DNA of 64,000 nucleotides, taken from NCBI GenBank assembly GCA_008360975.2, contig CM039182.1:108304443-108368442 (forward strand), in the 5' to 3' direction. Numbering within the stretch: position 1 is the stretch's first letter; every line of letters begins with the position of its first letter. The stretch is from Lichenostomus cassidix. Lineage: Eukaryota > Chordata > Aves > Passeriformes > Meliphagidae. The notes beneath the pieces were generated by a model. The model made no database searches. It was not told the origin of the DNA and saw only the letters and a list, made by a program, of their open reading frames with translations. Position numbers and translations under genes: made by a program. This document shows positions 45,101-49,967 of the stretch, in pieces.

Positions 45101-48100
45101 AGGTCCAATAAGCACAGTGCTCCCATTATACTTCCTTACATCTTGCACATATTTAAGGCTAAGAATCAGATAGTTATCAGAAGCTCCCCGCCTTTTTTTT
45201 TTTAAGGTCAAACACTTTGGTTTAATAGTAACCAATGCTATCTTAAAGCGATACTTGCTAATTCAAGTGTACACTGTAATTCTCTTTCCCATTAAGACAG
45301 TATTAGTTCATAGAGGTTTTTTTTAAAGATTCTTAAAAAGAGGATCCTATTTTAAAGAAAGCCTGTCTACATAATGCATACACTTGTTAAATTAGGCATC
45401 AATTGTTGCTAACAAACACAACAGTTAAGAAAGAGAGCCACTTTGAGAATAAATATGAAGGCATAAAATCTTCAATATACTTTTGATTTCTTTTATTAAA
45501 GGAACTTCAAATTTTGGGAAGGGTTTCAGTTTTGCTGTCCTCTAAAGTAAAGATTTATGGATACAGTAAAGCTGTCCTCTCACTTTTTTTACACATTTCT
45601 CCTTCAGTAACAGGAGGCAATTTACTTACGGAAGTCAAGAGGCTAAAAATTACAGGACAGAGCACTCTGTATCTGTGCTCAGGATATCCTACCATCACAA
45701 TTTGCTGTATTGCAAAGGTATTTTTGGCTACACCAACATTAGCAAGTCAGATTAAATACTGATTAGTGCAGAGGGCGGCCCCCTACATCTACATGACATA
45801 TCTTTGTGGGGTTCTACTTGAAATTACATAGAATCTGGCCTCCTTGGATTGAGCAACCTCAGCAGTGTGTGGTTTTACACTAGCTGAAGAATCAAGCAGT
45901 GTTCTGGTTCTTCACATCTCTGTTAACACATGTAGGACAACTGATATGTGCACAGTAGAGAGCTCAGCTTAGTTCCCGTTTATCAGAATTGTTTTGCACA
46001 TGTATCAGCAAATTCGTTTTATAACTGCACTGCTTCTCTACACAAGAATACTGATGAATACACAGCCTTCAGTTAGCTCATAAGCCAAGTAACTCCTAAT
46101 TTCAGAGAAAAATGTGGATCGTAACAGGACCCTAAAAATGCAAAAGGGAATCCATGGCTAAGCTTTTCAAGTTATAGAAGAGTCCAGGAAGCAATAAAAG
46201 TACTTTAGAATTTTGCATAAGGGACAGCTAATTTCTAAAGGGATGAAATACCAATCAATCCAATTTTATATTACAAATTCAATAAAATAGCCATTAAGTA
46301 AAGAGTTGAGGATTAATTTTAAATGGACAGCATTTCACACTCCCTTCATTTCTATGCTTAGAAATGAAGACACCAAAACAGAATTATGGAATCACAGAAT
46401 TGTTAGGGTTGGAAGGGGCCTCTGGAGATCATCTAGACCAACCCCCCTTCCCAGGCAGTCACCTCGAGCAGGTAACACAGGAACCATTCTGGTGGGTTTG
46501 GAGTGTCTCCAGAGAGAAAACTCTGCAACCAGAGAGTTTCCCTCCAGAGAGGGAAACTCTGCAACCCCCGGGCAGCCTGTTCCAGTGTTTTGCTACCCTT
46601 ATGAAAAGAAGGTTTTCCTCATGCTGAAGCTGAACTTTTTGTATTTTAGCTTATGGCCATTGCTCCTAACAGAACCCTGAAATAGTTATCAGAATAATAC
46701 AATCATCTATTTGAATAACAATAACCATAAGCAGTAAAGCACACAGTTGTGGAGGGATGTCATGTACACACATTCTGCTGCACCACGATCAGATCATTTA
46801 ATCATGCTTTTCTTCGTCTCTGTCCTTATCCTACACATGCTGCTTCCAACACAAGAACTTACAGCCAGCATGCAGCAACACTTTTTCCAGGATGTCAGAA
46901 GAGGAACTCACGCTTGGGAGTGAGGAACTGGAGTCAGGCCTGTGGCTGGCTGGATCACAATACACACACAGCAGTGCAGCAACAGAACCCACTGTACCAA
47001 GTTTCACACGGGGAACACTGACGATAAGTCAGGTTTGCAATTTCCTTAAGTGTAACAATAATTGGAAAAAAATAGTTGCAACTAAGTAACACAAGAATTA
47101 AGTATTCTTCAAAGTGAATGCTTCATTTTGAATAGTCTGCCTGGTTTTGTTTGCTAGATGCATTTTGAGAGCCTTTCACCAAAAGAAAGAGGTAATCAAC
47201 TTCAGAGCTCTTAGGATGTGAGCATCTGCATCTATTATTTTTATCTCTGCTGTGTTTTCACATAGCTCATGAGTGTGCTAGACAAAAACAAAAAACATTT
47301 ATAAACAAGTTACAGTTGATCAATTACTAAGACTCACCACAAAATTAAGGCAGATTTTTAACACCAAGTAGCTTTCAAGCTGTTGCTATTTTTTACAAGA
47401 GAAATGCAAAAATCTAATGAGAATGACAGTACAAGCTTCATTTCCTTGCGCTCTTTCCTCAGCACATGACATGCAGAGGCTGAAGTCTGAGCTGCATGTC
47501 TGCCAGAAACTACATCTTACAAATGTCATTGCATCACTATTCTGACAAGCAGTTCTATTCAAACTGCTATCCTGCACATTATTTTGATGAGCAGCGCCTC
47601 GAAACGCATAGCTTACTTAAATTTTAAAAAAAAACCCAAAAAAAAAAAAAACGATTTTAGATAGTAAGTTAAAGCATCACAGCTAAAGAATCCTACTGTT
47701 TCTTTTAAGTGGTCAACCTCCAGTTCTCCTGCTGCTTCACGTGGTCATATTACAGATGTCACACAAGCAGCTCGATTCCCACCTCTTCTTTGCACTAGTC
47801 TTACTCGCAGAAATGTCAACAAAAAAAGCATATAGGATAAAGCTACAGGAGAGAGAAAGCAAAGCCGTGCAACTGAAATTACAATTAATGTTTCTCAAAG
47901 ACTGGCCGTACTTTCAACACCTGAGTACCGCAAATGTGAAATCCAGCAGGAGTCAGGTACGAGTACTAAGGAGGTAACTGCAAAAGTGGTTTTAATGGAA
48001 GACAAAAATCCGCCTGGAAGAGCTGAACTTACAGACACCTTCCTCTTCAGCCGCGGAATGTCTCTAGGACAAGCCAAACTTCCCAGGCTCCACACACCGA

Positions 48101-48473
48101 ATGAAATTAAGCTGACTTAACAGCTGTCACCTGCGACAAGCCCGGCAAACGCGTGTCCCCGCCAAGGCTGTCACGGCTCCGGGTGACACCCACCCGGCGG
48201 CCCCGGAGCGGGTGTGGGGCGCTCAGCCGTGCGGACCCCCGGAGGCCGCGGGCGGAAGGGAGCGGCGCCGCCTCCCCCGCCCCGTGTAAACAACACGCTC
48301 CGCTCCCGGCACCGACCTTCCGAGGTGAGGCGGCAGAAGGGCCTGACCAGCTCGGCGAAGCTGAGGTTGTTCCTCCGGGTGAGCCGCTCCGCCTCCTCGC
48401 TGCACAGCGCGGCCACCAAGGGCACGAACGAGTCCTGGATGAACTCCTGCACCGACTGCACGCACTGGGCCAT
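28..48473 (-). CDS. TRAPPC8: TRAPPC8, trafficking protein particle complex subunit 8 (27 exons, 3' end outside window)
   Basis: TRAPPC8 (Trs85 homologue) is the subunit specific to TRAPPIII, which tethers vesicles and activates RAB1 at the ER-Golgi interface and in autophagy (family knowledge). The joined exons give 1319 codons plus 2 nt against about 1435 residues in the human protein, so roughly the last 110 residues lie off the left edge. The predicted protein begins MAQCVQSVQEFIQDSFVP and matches my recollection of vertebrate TRAPPC8 through every exon. The Trs85-type region should span roughly residues 150-600, with helical-repeat sequence in the middle (for example ALRCYCQAMQVYKGKGW, about residue 573) and beta-rich Ig-like segments toward the C terminus (about 740-1319). 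All 26 introns are GT-AG and all phases agree. I saw no frameshift or internal stop. The start ATG has a strong context (gcggcgATGG). Identity is near certain; exact exon edges are by eye. Confidence 0.98.
174..8195 (-). other. TRAPPC8 intron 26 (8.0 kb)
   Basis: AT-rich intron with no recognisable exon or full repeat. It contains simple A runs (18 A at 2205-2222, another A-run near 6985-7000). The short open frames within it (up to 121 codons at 6749-7114) look like chance: A-run-bearing, no homology recognised. Confidence 0.8.
8196..8297 (-). CDS. TRAPPC8: TRAPPC8 exon 26 (residues 1238-1271)
   Basis: 102 nt encoding AYVVEDNKQLILEGQHHVA and GKEAVSFPQKQ. The acceptor is tgtag|GCATATG and the donor AAGCAG|gtaatc. 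Phase 0 at both ends. It is followed by the longest intron of the visible gene, 8.0 kb. Confidence 0.96.
8814..8999 (-). CDS. TRAPPC8: TRAPPC8 exon 25 (residues 1176-1237)
   Basis: 186 nt encoding IISSASPCADFFFQSLSSEF, a His/Ser/Thr-rich variable stretch, then ETVRLIQRCSEVDLNIVVLW. The acceptor is tgtag|ATCATAAG and the donor TGGAAG|gtatgt. Phase 0 at both ends. Confidence 0.96.
9000..10585 (-). other. TRAPPC8 intron 24
   Basis: AT-rich unique-looking sequence with a short very AT-rich patch near 10310-10375. No repeat family recognised. Confidence 0.7.
10586..10626 (-). CDS. TRAPPC8: TRAPPC8 exon 24 (residues 1162-1175), 41-nt small exon
   Basis: The smallest exon found: 41 nt encoding ENYTFADIVFGNEQ. 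The acceptor is ccttag|AAAATTAC and the donor GAACAG|gtaggt. Only 115 nt separate it from exon 23. Its length is not a multiple of 3, so skipping would shift the frame. Confidence 0.93.
10742..10810 (-). CDS. TRAPPC8: TRAPPC8 exon 23 (residues 1139-1161)
   Basis: 69 nt encoding DTKLASRERAKLCFKAVRC then KNSE. The acceptor is tttcag|ATACTA and the donor TCAGAAG|gtaggt. It enters and leaves in phase 1, so its skipping would be frame-neutral. The KLASRE and FKAxRC residues match the human protein. Confidence 0.93.
11249..11345 (-). CDS. TRAPPC8: TRAPPC8 exon 22 (residues 1107-1138)
   Basis: 97 nt encoding SETGVKEFHIVQVSSNSKH then WKLQKSVNISGDK. The acceptor is tttag|AGTGAG; the donor GACAAAG|gtgtgt is a weak match. 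It leaves in phase 1. Confidence 0.95.
11457..11502. repeat. Perfect 23-bp tandem duplication in intron 21
   Basis: Two adjacent identical copies of a 23-bp unit beginning cattattcacaccattcat (11457-11479 and 11480-11502). The lack of divergence suggests a recent replication-slippage duplication. Confidence 0.9.
12642..12789 (-). CDS. TRAPPC8: TRAPPC8 exon 21 (residues 1057-1106)
   Basis: 148 nt encoding HRVLRHTAVICTSRSLHIR, TVCRSNALGDEEGRG and MLLFVDVENINT. The acceptor cctag|TCACAG follows a very pyrimidine-rich tract, seen as g/a-rich sequence at 12792-12838 on the plus strand. The donor is AATACT|gtaagt. Confidence 0.96.
14207..14612 (+). mobile_element. Avian endogenous-retrovirus solo LTR (truncated) in intron 20
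   Basis: Begins tgtcaaggtttagtttggga and includes agggatattccatacca, then catgctcag, which I recognise from LTRs abundant in songbird genomes. It continues with the cttcccaagtaatca / agccctcctttcctgga / gaagtggtgaatgaat blocks of the same consensus. The 3' end is lost in a T-rich stretch near 14612. No internal viral genes are present. Open frames on the opposite strand here are by-products. It lies antisense to TRAPPC8. Family name not assigned. Confidence 0.8.
15145..15587 (-). CDS. TRAPPC8: TRAPPC8 exon 20 (residues 910-1056), largest coding exon
   Basis: 443 nt encoding VFFINFPTGLLCGEIRKAY, FTFGGNTAVLTPLSPSAS, PLPDAVLLPGASVQLPMWL and RGPDEEGVHEINFLFYYES. These are classic Ig-like strand patterns. 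The acceptor is atacag|GTATTTT and the donor AAATGTG|gtaagt. It leaves in phase 2. A CR1 element begins about 110 nt into the upstream intron. Confidence 0.97.
15697..15983 (+). mobile_element. CR1 LINE 3' fragment in intron 19
   Basis: Matches the avian CR1 3' region: cctgaggagggga, gtgggaatggctcaaagctg, gaggtctagactgaac, gatgccccaagcc and ctggactggatgatta. It is antisense to TRAPPC8 and starts about 110 nt from the exon 20 acceptor. Short open frames across it are relics of the element. Confidence 0.9.
16389..16546 (-). CDS. TRAPPC8: TRAPPC8 exon 19 (residues 857-909)
   Basis: 158 nt encoding GKFVSNGLSVRGRQDLEIQ, PRLNNTKEEKTSIKYGPDRR and PIITEEMPLLE. The acceptor is ttcag|GAAAGT and the donor TTGGAG|gtatgt. 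Confidence 0.96.
17587..17713 (-). CDS. TRAPPC8: TRAPPC8 exon 18 (residues 815-856)
   Basis: 127 nt encoding ARLKLFPHQTGELHILGVVY then NLGTVQGAVSLDG. The acceptor is cacag|GCAAGAC and the donor AGACAG|gtaagt. It leaves in phase 1. Beta-strand pattern typical of the C-terminal Ig-like region. Confidence 0.95.
17969..18250 (-). mobile_element. CR1 LINE 3' fragment in intron 17
   Basis: Reads in reverse orientation from the 3' end (gaatcacagaatggctgaag) through gctgcccaggaccacatcca and ctctgggcagcctg to cctctggtcctgtcac. A small insertion or local duplication of tgttacaaataaa-like sequence interrupts it near 18150-18190. Same strand as TRAPPC8. Confidence 0.92.
18407..18481 (-). CDS. TRAPPC8: TRAPPC8 exon 17 (residues 790-814)
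   Basis: 75 nt, phase 0 at both ends, encoding GMCDEDMVGTEAIAEFLI then NSEETKV. The acceptor is ttcag|GGTATG and the donor AAAGTG|gtgagt. The EFLINxEExKV core is retained while the first residues differ from mammals. Its symmetric phase makes it a candidate cassette exon. Confidence 0.93.
19557..19687 (-). CDS. TRAPPC8: TRAPPC8 exon 16 (residues 746-789)
   Basis: 131 nt encoding EPITVEVSFRNPLKVPLLLT, DLSLLWKFQPKDF and a charged tail QDGETKER. Alternating hydrophobic residues suggest the start of the first Ig-like beta domain. The acceptor is gatag|AACCAA and the donor GAGCGG|gtaagg. The intron to exon 15 is only 187 nt. Confidence 0.96.
19875..20069 (-). CDS. TRAPPC8: TRAPPC8 exon 15 (residues 681-745)
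   Basis: 195 nt encoding GEKQAATHVSLDQEYDSESS, WKELEEQVVSVINKG and PTQFCLNRHSDNS. The acceptor is accag|GTGAAAAG and the donor ATAGAAG|gtaaaa. It enters and leaves in phase 1. Confidence 0.97.
20816..20924 (-). CDS. TRAPPC8: TRAPPC8 exon 14 (residues 645-680)
   Basis: 109 nt encoding NATQLSPDGPLPQLPLPY then INSSATRVFFGHDRRPAE. The acceptor is ctgcag|AATGCA and the donor AGAAG|gttaga. It leaves in phase 1. A proline-rich hinge between the helical part and the C-terminal part. Confidence 0.95.
21940..22164 (-). CDS. TRAPPC8: TRAPPC8 exon 13 (residues 570-644)
   Basis: 225 nt encoding KKHALRCYCQAMQVYKGKG, AEDHINFTIGRQSFTLRQ and GAFLREYLYVYK, among the best-conserved stretches of the protein. 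The acceptor is ttgcag|AAGAAAC and the donor TATAAG|gtaaat. Phase 0 at both ends. Confidence 0.97.
24142..24273 (-). CDS. TRAPPC8: TRAPPC8 exon 12 (residues 526-569)
   Basis: 132 nt encoding DSDLRSALLLEQAAHCFI then VRKFAFHMILAGHRFSKAGQ. The acceptor is aatag|GATTCAG and the donor GGCCAG|gtaagt. Phase 0 at both ends, so skipping it would keep the frame. Confidence 0.96.
25804..25909 (-). CDS. TRAPPC8: TRAPPC8 exon 11 (residues 490-525)
   Basis: 106 nt encoding NMVLAERCVLLSAEILKS and QSKYSEAAALLIRLTSE. The acceptor is tttag|GAACATG and the donor AGTGAG|gtaaaa. Helical-repeat segment. Confidence 0.96.
26440..27145. mobile_element. Avian interspersed repeat (probable ERV LTR) with internal minisatellite-like units, in intron 10
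   Basis: A GC-richer island in an AT-rich intron. It contains degenerate repeats of a ctgctccag(c/t)gtgg...gggctgcagg type unit (about 26575-26860). These are followed by accttggtgtccacagggct, ctcactcctttctcatagct and the gttatc...cacagaggc block. I recognise this arrangement as a common avian repeat that often produces spurious predicted proteins. Open frames here (such as 26702-26956) fit that explanation. Boundaries and LTR status are inferred. Confidence 0.7.
27335..27435 (-). CDS. TRAPPC8: TRAPPC8 exon 10 (residues 457-489)
   Basis: 101 nt encoding EMAAVSAFLQPGAPRPYP then AHYMETAIQTYRDIC. The acceptor is tgtag|GAAATG and the donor TGCAA|gtatgt. It continues the helical repeats from exon 9 and leaves in phase 2. 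Confidence 0.96.
28753..28903 (-). CDS. TRAPPC8: TRAPPC8 exon 9 (residues 406-456)
   Basis: 151 nt encoding YPPEAPELQIRKMADLCF, then VQHYELAYSCYHTAKKDF and the run ending YAAGAL. TPR-like helical pairs are visible. The acceptor is tatag|GTATCC; the donor GCACTG|gttggt is a weak match to consensus. Confidence 0.96.
30197..30312 (-). CDS. TRAPPC8: TRAPPC8 exon 8 (residues 368-405)
   Basis: 116 nt encoding LISRKGLSRSLFSATKKWF and KVPEKSINELKNTSG. The basic, serine-rich stretch joins the linker to the helical region. The acceptor is ctccag|TTAATA and the donor TTTGTT|gtaagt. It leaves in phase 2. Confidence 0.95.
30946..31015. repeat. Diverged 35-bp tandem duplication in intron 7
   Basis: Two adjacent related copies, attttatgtaaccacttctt... 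(30946-30980) and attttacataacaacttctt... (30981-31015). They differ at several positions, so this duplication is older than the one at 11457. Confidence 0.8.
31129..31207. repeat. Short AT-rich repeats with an acaattaaatcaa core
   Basis: The 19-mer aacagacaattaaatcaaa occurs at 31148-31166 and 31189-31207, and a partial copy of its core lies near 31129. Simple local duplication; no function suggested. Confidence 0.7.
31967..32214 (-). CDS. TRAPPC8: TRAPPC8 exon 7 (residues 285-367)
   Basis: 248 nt. The first half (DGLSNNFKTHPLQLDHPS through SKKSNSGT) continues the variable linker. The second half is strongly conserved: HGACLTLTDHDRIRQFIQEF followed by GLLPHIEKTIRQLNDQ. The acceptor is aacag|ATGGCT and the donor GATCAG|gtcagt. 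Confidence 0.96.
33634..33715 (-). CDS. TRAPPC8: TRAPPC8 exon 6 (residues 258-284), fast-evolving linker
   Basis: 82 nt beginning DCYEDYTVVSNKNTDHLI and ending ESEIK. The acceptor is tgtag|GATTGC and the donor AAAG|gtattt. It is too short and divergent to stand out alone, but the phases (0 in, 1 out) and the retained S-x-E-D and S-N-K-N residues fit the human protein. It corresponds to a Ser/Asn/Asp-rich, probably disordered linker. Confidence 0.9.
34039..34056. repeat. (CA)n microsatellite
   Basis: An uninterrupted run of about nine CA dinucleotides in TRAPPC8 intron 5. Confidence 0.9.
34462..34930 (+). mobile_element. Possible LTR remnant in intron 5
   Basis: Begins TG and carries gacactccagctctctcttg, gaggataaatgaaaggc and a C-rich block (34726-34760) that resemble avian LTR sequence. 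The 5' end forms a near-palindrome gtcaggg-tttga-ccctgac. No TSD or 3' end was established, so this is only a suggestion. Confidence 0.35.
35198..35351 (-). CDS. TRAPPC8: TRAPPC8 exon 5 (residues 206-257)
   Basis: 154 nt encoding RADSIYEEMKQRYGTQGCYL, then KINSR and DPWSQYLQKNTIQNQ. The acceptor is tttcag|AGCTGAC and the donor AACCAG|gtatta. It leaves in phase 0. Confidence 0.96.
35664..35838 (-). CDS. TRAPPC8: TRAPPC8 exon 4 (residues 148-205)
   Basis: 175 nt encoding MLVVSSSEPDPVEQFLKL through the conserved PKWFIPNTLKYYVLLHDVS and AGEEQ. The acceptor attcag|GTATGC lies 12 nt after a U12-like branch site. The donor is CAAAG|gtaggt; it leaves in phase 2. Confidence 0.96.
35839..37161 (-). 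other. TRAPPC8 intron 3, predicted U12-type (minor spliceosome) GT-AG intron
   Basis: The donor reads GTATCCTTT, a full match to the U12 5' splice-site consensus (R-TATCCTTT). Upstream of the acceptor the minus strand has TATCCTTAATAATG, close to the U12 branch-site consensus TTCCTTAAC. The branch A lies about 12 nt before the AG, within the usual 10-16 nt window, and the polypyrimidine tract is absent as expected. Length 1323 nt. Confidence 0.85.
37162..37251 (-). CDS. TRAPPC8: TRAPPC8 exon 3 (residues 118-147), U12-type donor
   Basis: 90 nt encoding ATTPWFESYRECFLQSMP through HYIAC. The acceptor is tttcag|CTACTAC. The donor GCAT|GTATCCTTT matches the minor-spliceosome 5' splice-site consensus. 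The split codon T|GT restores cysteine in the conserved A-C-M-L run. Confidence 0.95.
37252..42741 (-). other. TRAPPC8 intron 2 (5.5 kb)
   Basis: AT-rich, without a recognised transposable element or alternative exon. Contains several short A runs and small local duplications such as tagcaataagt near 39499-39520. Confidence 0.7.
42742..42936 (-). CDS. TRAPPC8: TRAPPC8 exon 2 (residues 53-117)
   Basis: Encodes VHMRDPNNQLHIIKNLK through DLNIS. The acceptor is ag|TTCACATG and the donor is TTAGTG|gtatgt. 195 nt, entered and left in phase 1. It contains the conserved PPQPGAIRKLL and AEGLVANVITAGDYD blocks of the TRAPPC8 N terminus. Confidence 0.96.
43439..43826 (+). mobile_element. CR1 LINE 3' fragment in intron 1
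   Basis: Starts gctcagagagttgggattgc and includes gaagacagggctctggagag, attctttactgtaagcgtgg, gatgccccaacactggaaca and the 3' end aaaccattctatgact. It is fairly complete at the 3' side. Frames open across it (43451-43743) come from the CR1 tail. Confidence 0.93.
46388..46670 (-). mobile_element. CR1 LINE 3' fragment in intron 1, with internal duplication
   Basis: Reverse-oriented CR1: ggaatcacagaattgttagg, ctctggagatcatctagacc, then a locally duplicated segment (46508-46567), then ggcagcctgttccagtgttt. The duplication places agagtttccc (46533-46542) and gggaaactct (46551-46560) as a perfect 10-bp inverted repeat with an 8-nt loop. The 124-codon frame 46306-46680 is by-product sequence. Confidence 0.92.
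48317..48473 (-). CDS. TRAPPC8: TRAPPC8 coding exon 1 (residues 1-52, ends phase 1)
   Basis: Starts at the ATG in MAQCVQSVQEF and ends after CRLTSE plus one base. The donor on the minus strand reads gaag|gtcggt. The split codon G|TT gives the valine of E-V-H-M-R-D in exon 2. The exon lies inside the CpG island and is GC-rich, unlike all later exons. The ATG context has G at -3 and G at +4. Confidence 0.96.
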
Positions 48474-48608
48474 CGCCGCCGCCGCTCGGGGCCGCCCGAG
48501 ACGGCCCCGCCACCTTTCTCCGCAATTCTCCGGATTACTCGCTCCCTCCTTCCCAGGCCGGTGCCTGTCCGCGGCTCCCGCCCCGGCCCCGCTCAGCGCC
48601 CGCCGAGC

Positions 48609-48620
48609 GCCGCCATGTTG
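48609..48620 (-). promoter_or_regulatory. YY1-like element (caacatggcggc on minus strand)
   Basis: The minus strand reads caacatggcggc, one base from the YY1 core aagatggcggc, on the gene's own strand about 140 nt upstream of the start codon. YY1 sites of this kind usually sit at or just downstream of the transcription start in TATA-less promoters (established), which would place the start near 48620-48660 (inference). Confidence 0.5.
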
Positions 48621-48674
48621 CGCCTCAGCCGAGCCCCTCGGGGAGCGCCCGCTCCCGGCGGCCCCCGCGCCCGC

Positions 48675-48686
48675 TCATGTGATTGG
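48675..48686 (-). promoter_or_regulatory. Adjacent M-box/E-box (tcatgtga) and CCAAT box
   Basis: The plus strand reads tcatgtgattgg. Minus strand: ccaat directly abutting cacatga. The CCAAT box is the NF-Y class. tcatgtga is a half-CLEAR / M-box type site for MITF/TFE family factors. Position relative to the likely start is appropriate for an NF-Y box. Confidence 0.5.
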
Positions 48687-48895
48687 CCGAAGGGGCGGCG
48701 CCGGGCCGGGGAGGGGGAGGCGACGGTGGCCGGCCGGGGGGGGAGGGCGGTATGGTTTTCCTCTCCCCCCCCCGCTCAGCGGACAGTTGGTGCGGTCCGG
48801 GGGGAGCGCGGGGCGGCGGGATGTTCCTGAGGGAGGCCGGGAGGGGATTTGGCCGCCAAACCTCCCCCGGGGAAACCGGGCTGTCGGCTGGATTA

Positions 48896-49425
48896 AAACA
48901 AAAACAAACCAAAAAGAAACCAAAACAAAACAAAAAAACACAAACGAAAAGCCCCAAAACAGCAACAAAAAGCGCCAAAATAATAACAAAACAAGGGGGT
49001 GGGGGGAAGAGCCCCAAAACTACAACAACAACAAAAAAGCGCCAAAAATTAAACAAATCAAAACAAGAAAATTGAAAAAAAAAAAACCTGAACAAGAAAA
49101 AAGGGCCAAAATTACTCCCCCCCCAAAAAAGAACAAGGGGGGCAAAAAGTAACAAACAAGAACAAAAAGCAAAACAAACAAACCAAAACAACCAAACAAA
49201 AAAAAAAGCCCCAAAGCAACAACCATAAAAGCACTGAAATAACCACAAAAGAAAACGAGAAAAATACCCAGAACAGGAACAAAAAAGTGCCAGAATTACC
49301 CCAAAACAAACAAAAAAATGGGGGGAAATCAAAAACAACCACCAAAAAAAGGGGGGGAAGCACACCAAAGTAGCCCTGAAACAAAACAAAAACCACACAG
49401 ACACGAATAAATCTACACACATAAA
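48896..49425. repeat. A/C-rich, T-poor low-complexity tract
   Basis: About 530 nt made mostly of caaaa/ccaaaa/caacaa motifs with a few g-runs and very few T on the plus strand. Because stop codons need T on the plus strand and A on the minus strand (the complement of those missing Ts), both strands stay open for long stretches. That explains the large frames 48214-49152 (+) and 48625-49422 (-), neither of which looks like protein. Confidence 0.9.
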
Positions 49426-49451
49426 CCCCTGAATGGTTCGTCATAAACTAA

Positions 49452-49677
49452 AACTCAAGTTCGCCTTTGACATGAAGAACTTCTTTCCACTGGGGGTGAC
49501 AGAGCACTGGAGCAGGCTGCCCTGGGAGGTCATGGAGTCTCCTTCTCTGGAGACATTCCAAACCCACCTGCACACATTCCTGTGTCACCTGCTGCAGGTG
49601 ACCCTGCCTTGGCAGGGGGCTTGGACTGGATGATCTCCAGAGATCCCTTGCAACCCTAACAATTCTGAGATTCTGTT
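49452..49677 (+). mobile_element. CR1 LINE 3' fragment inside duplication unit 1
   Basis: gaagaacttctttccactgg, ggagcaggctgccctgggag, tctctggagacattccaaac, cttggactggatgatctcca, ending aattctgagattctgttaaa. Typical CR1 3' end, plus orientation. Confidence 0.92.
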
Positions 49678-49831
49678 AAAATGTGGAGAGTTGCTGGGGT
49701 GTTCTCTGGCAGATCTGTCAGTGCTCAGTTGTATGCAGGACATTTGAACTGGGCAGAATGGCTTCATTTTTTGAGATTTGCCCATTAAAGCATGATTTTA
49801 AACAAAATCCTTTTGTACGGCGTGGTGGGTG

Positions 49832-49935
49832 GCTGTCCTGAGGGACTCCCTGGCGCCAGGAAGCTGGTTTGTGGCAGGACGAGGGCTGGCAATTGGCCCC
49901 AAAACCTCCCCCAAAGGGAAGCAGTTCTGTCAGTT

Positions 49936-49967
<32 letters not shown>

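Larger units (their letters stand above)
42937..48316 (-). other. TRAPPC8 intron 1 (5.4 kb)
   Basis: The first intron runs from the CpG island to exon 2 and carries two CR1 fragments in opposite orientations (43439-43826 and 46388-46670). The rest is AT-rich with no recognised element. The promoter-side 200 nt is still CpG-rich. Confidence 0.85.
48125..48860. promoter_or_regulatory. CpG island and TRAPPC8 promoter
   Basis: Very GC-rich with dense CG dinucleotides against an AT-rich background, covering exon 1 and the sequence upstream of the start codon. It lacks an obvious TATA box near the likely start, as expected for a housekeeping gene. Elements: GC box ggggcgg (48692-48698), inverted CCAAT box attgg (48682-48686), M-box-like tcatgtga (48675-48682), YY1-like element (48609-48620). 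The exact transcription start is not visible. Confidence 0.9.
48821..49815. repeat. Tandem duplication upstream of TRAPPC8, unit 1
   Basis: Order within the unit: C/G-rich block (tcctgaggga ... aaacctcccc), A/C-rich tract, CR1 3' end, then a 3' segment with cagttgtatgca (49726) and attaaagcatgatt. Unit 2 repeats the same order at 49832-50450. The spacing of the left blocks is 1044 bp and of the right segments 631 bp; the difference is the longer A/C tract in unit 1. Confidence 0.8.

Noticed and set aside
46306..46680. 124- and 87-codon plus-strand frames
   Set aside because: Antisense readings of a CR1 with an internal duplication.
48223..48525. Minus-strand frame starting upstream of the TRAPPC8 ATG
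   Set aside because: Its first codon is TTG, not ATG, and it is an alternative frame of exon 1; it is not an overlapping upstream ORF.
48153..48830. 225-codon plus-strand frame across the CpG island
   Set aside because: Pro/Arg/Ala/Gly-rich translation antisense to TRAPPC8 exon 1, typical of GC-rich DNA.
48214..49152. 312-codon plus-strand frame
   Set aside because: It runs from the CpG island into the T-poor A/C tract. The second half is only Lys/Asn/Gln/Thr from caaaa motifs, and the frame is open because T is missing.
48625..49422. 265-codon minus-strand frame
   Set aside because: Complement of the same A/C tract: Phe/Leu/Cys/Val runs with no domain; open because A is missing on that strand.
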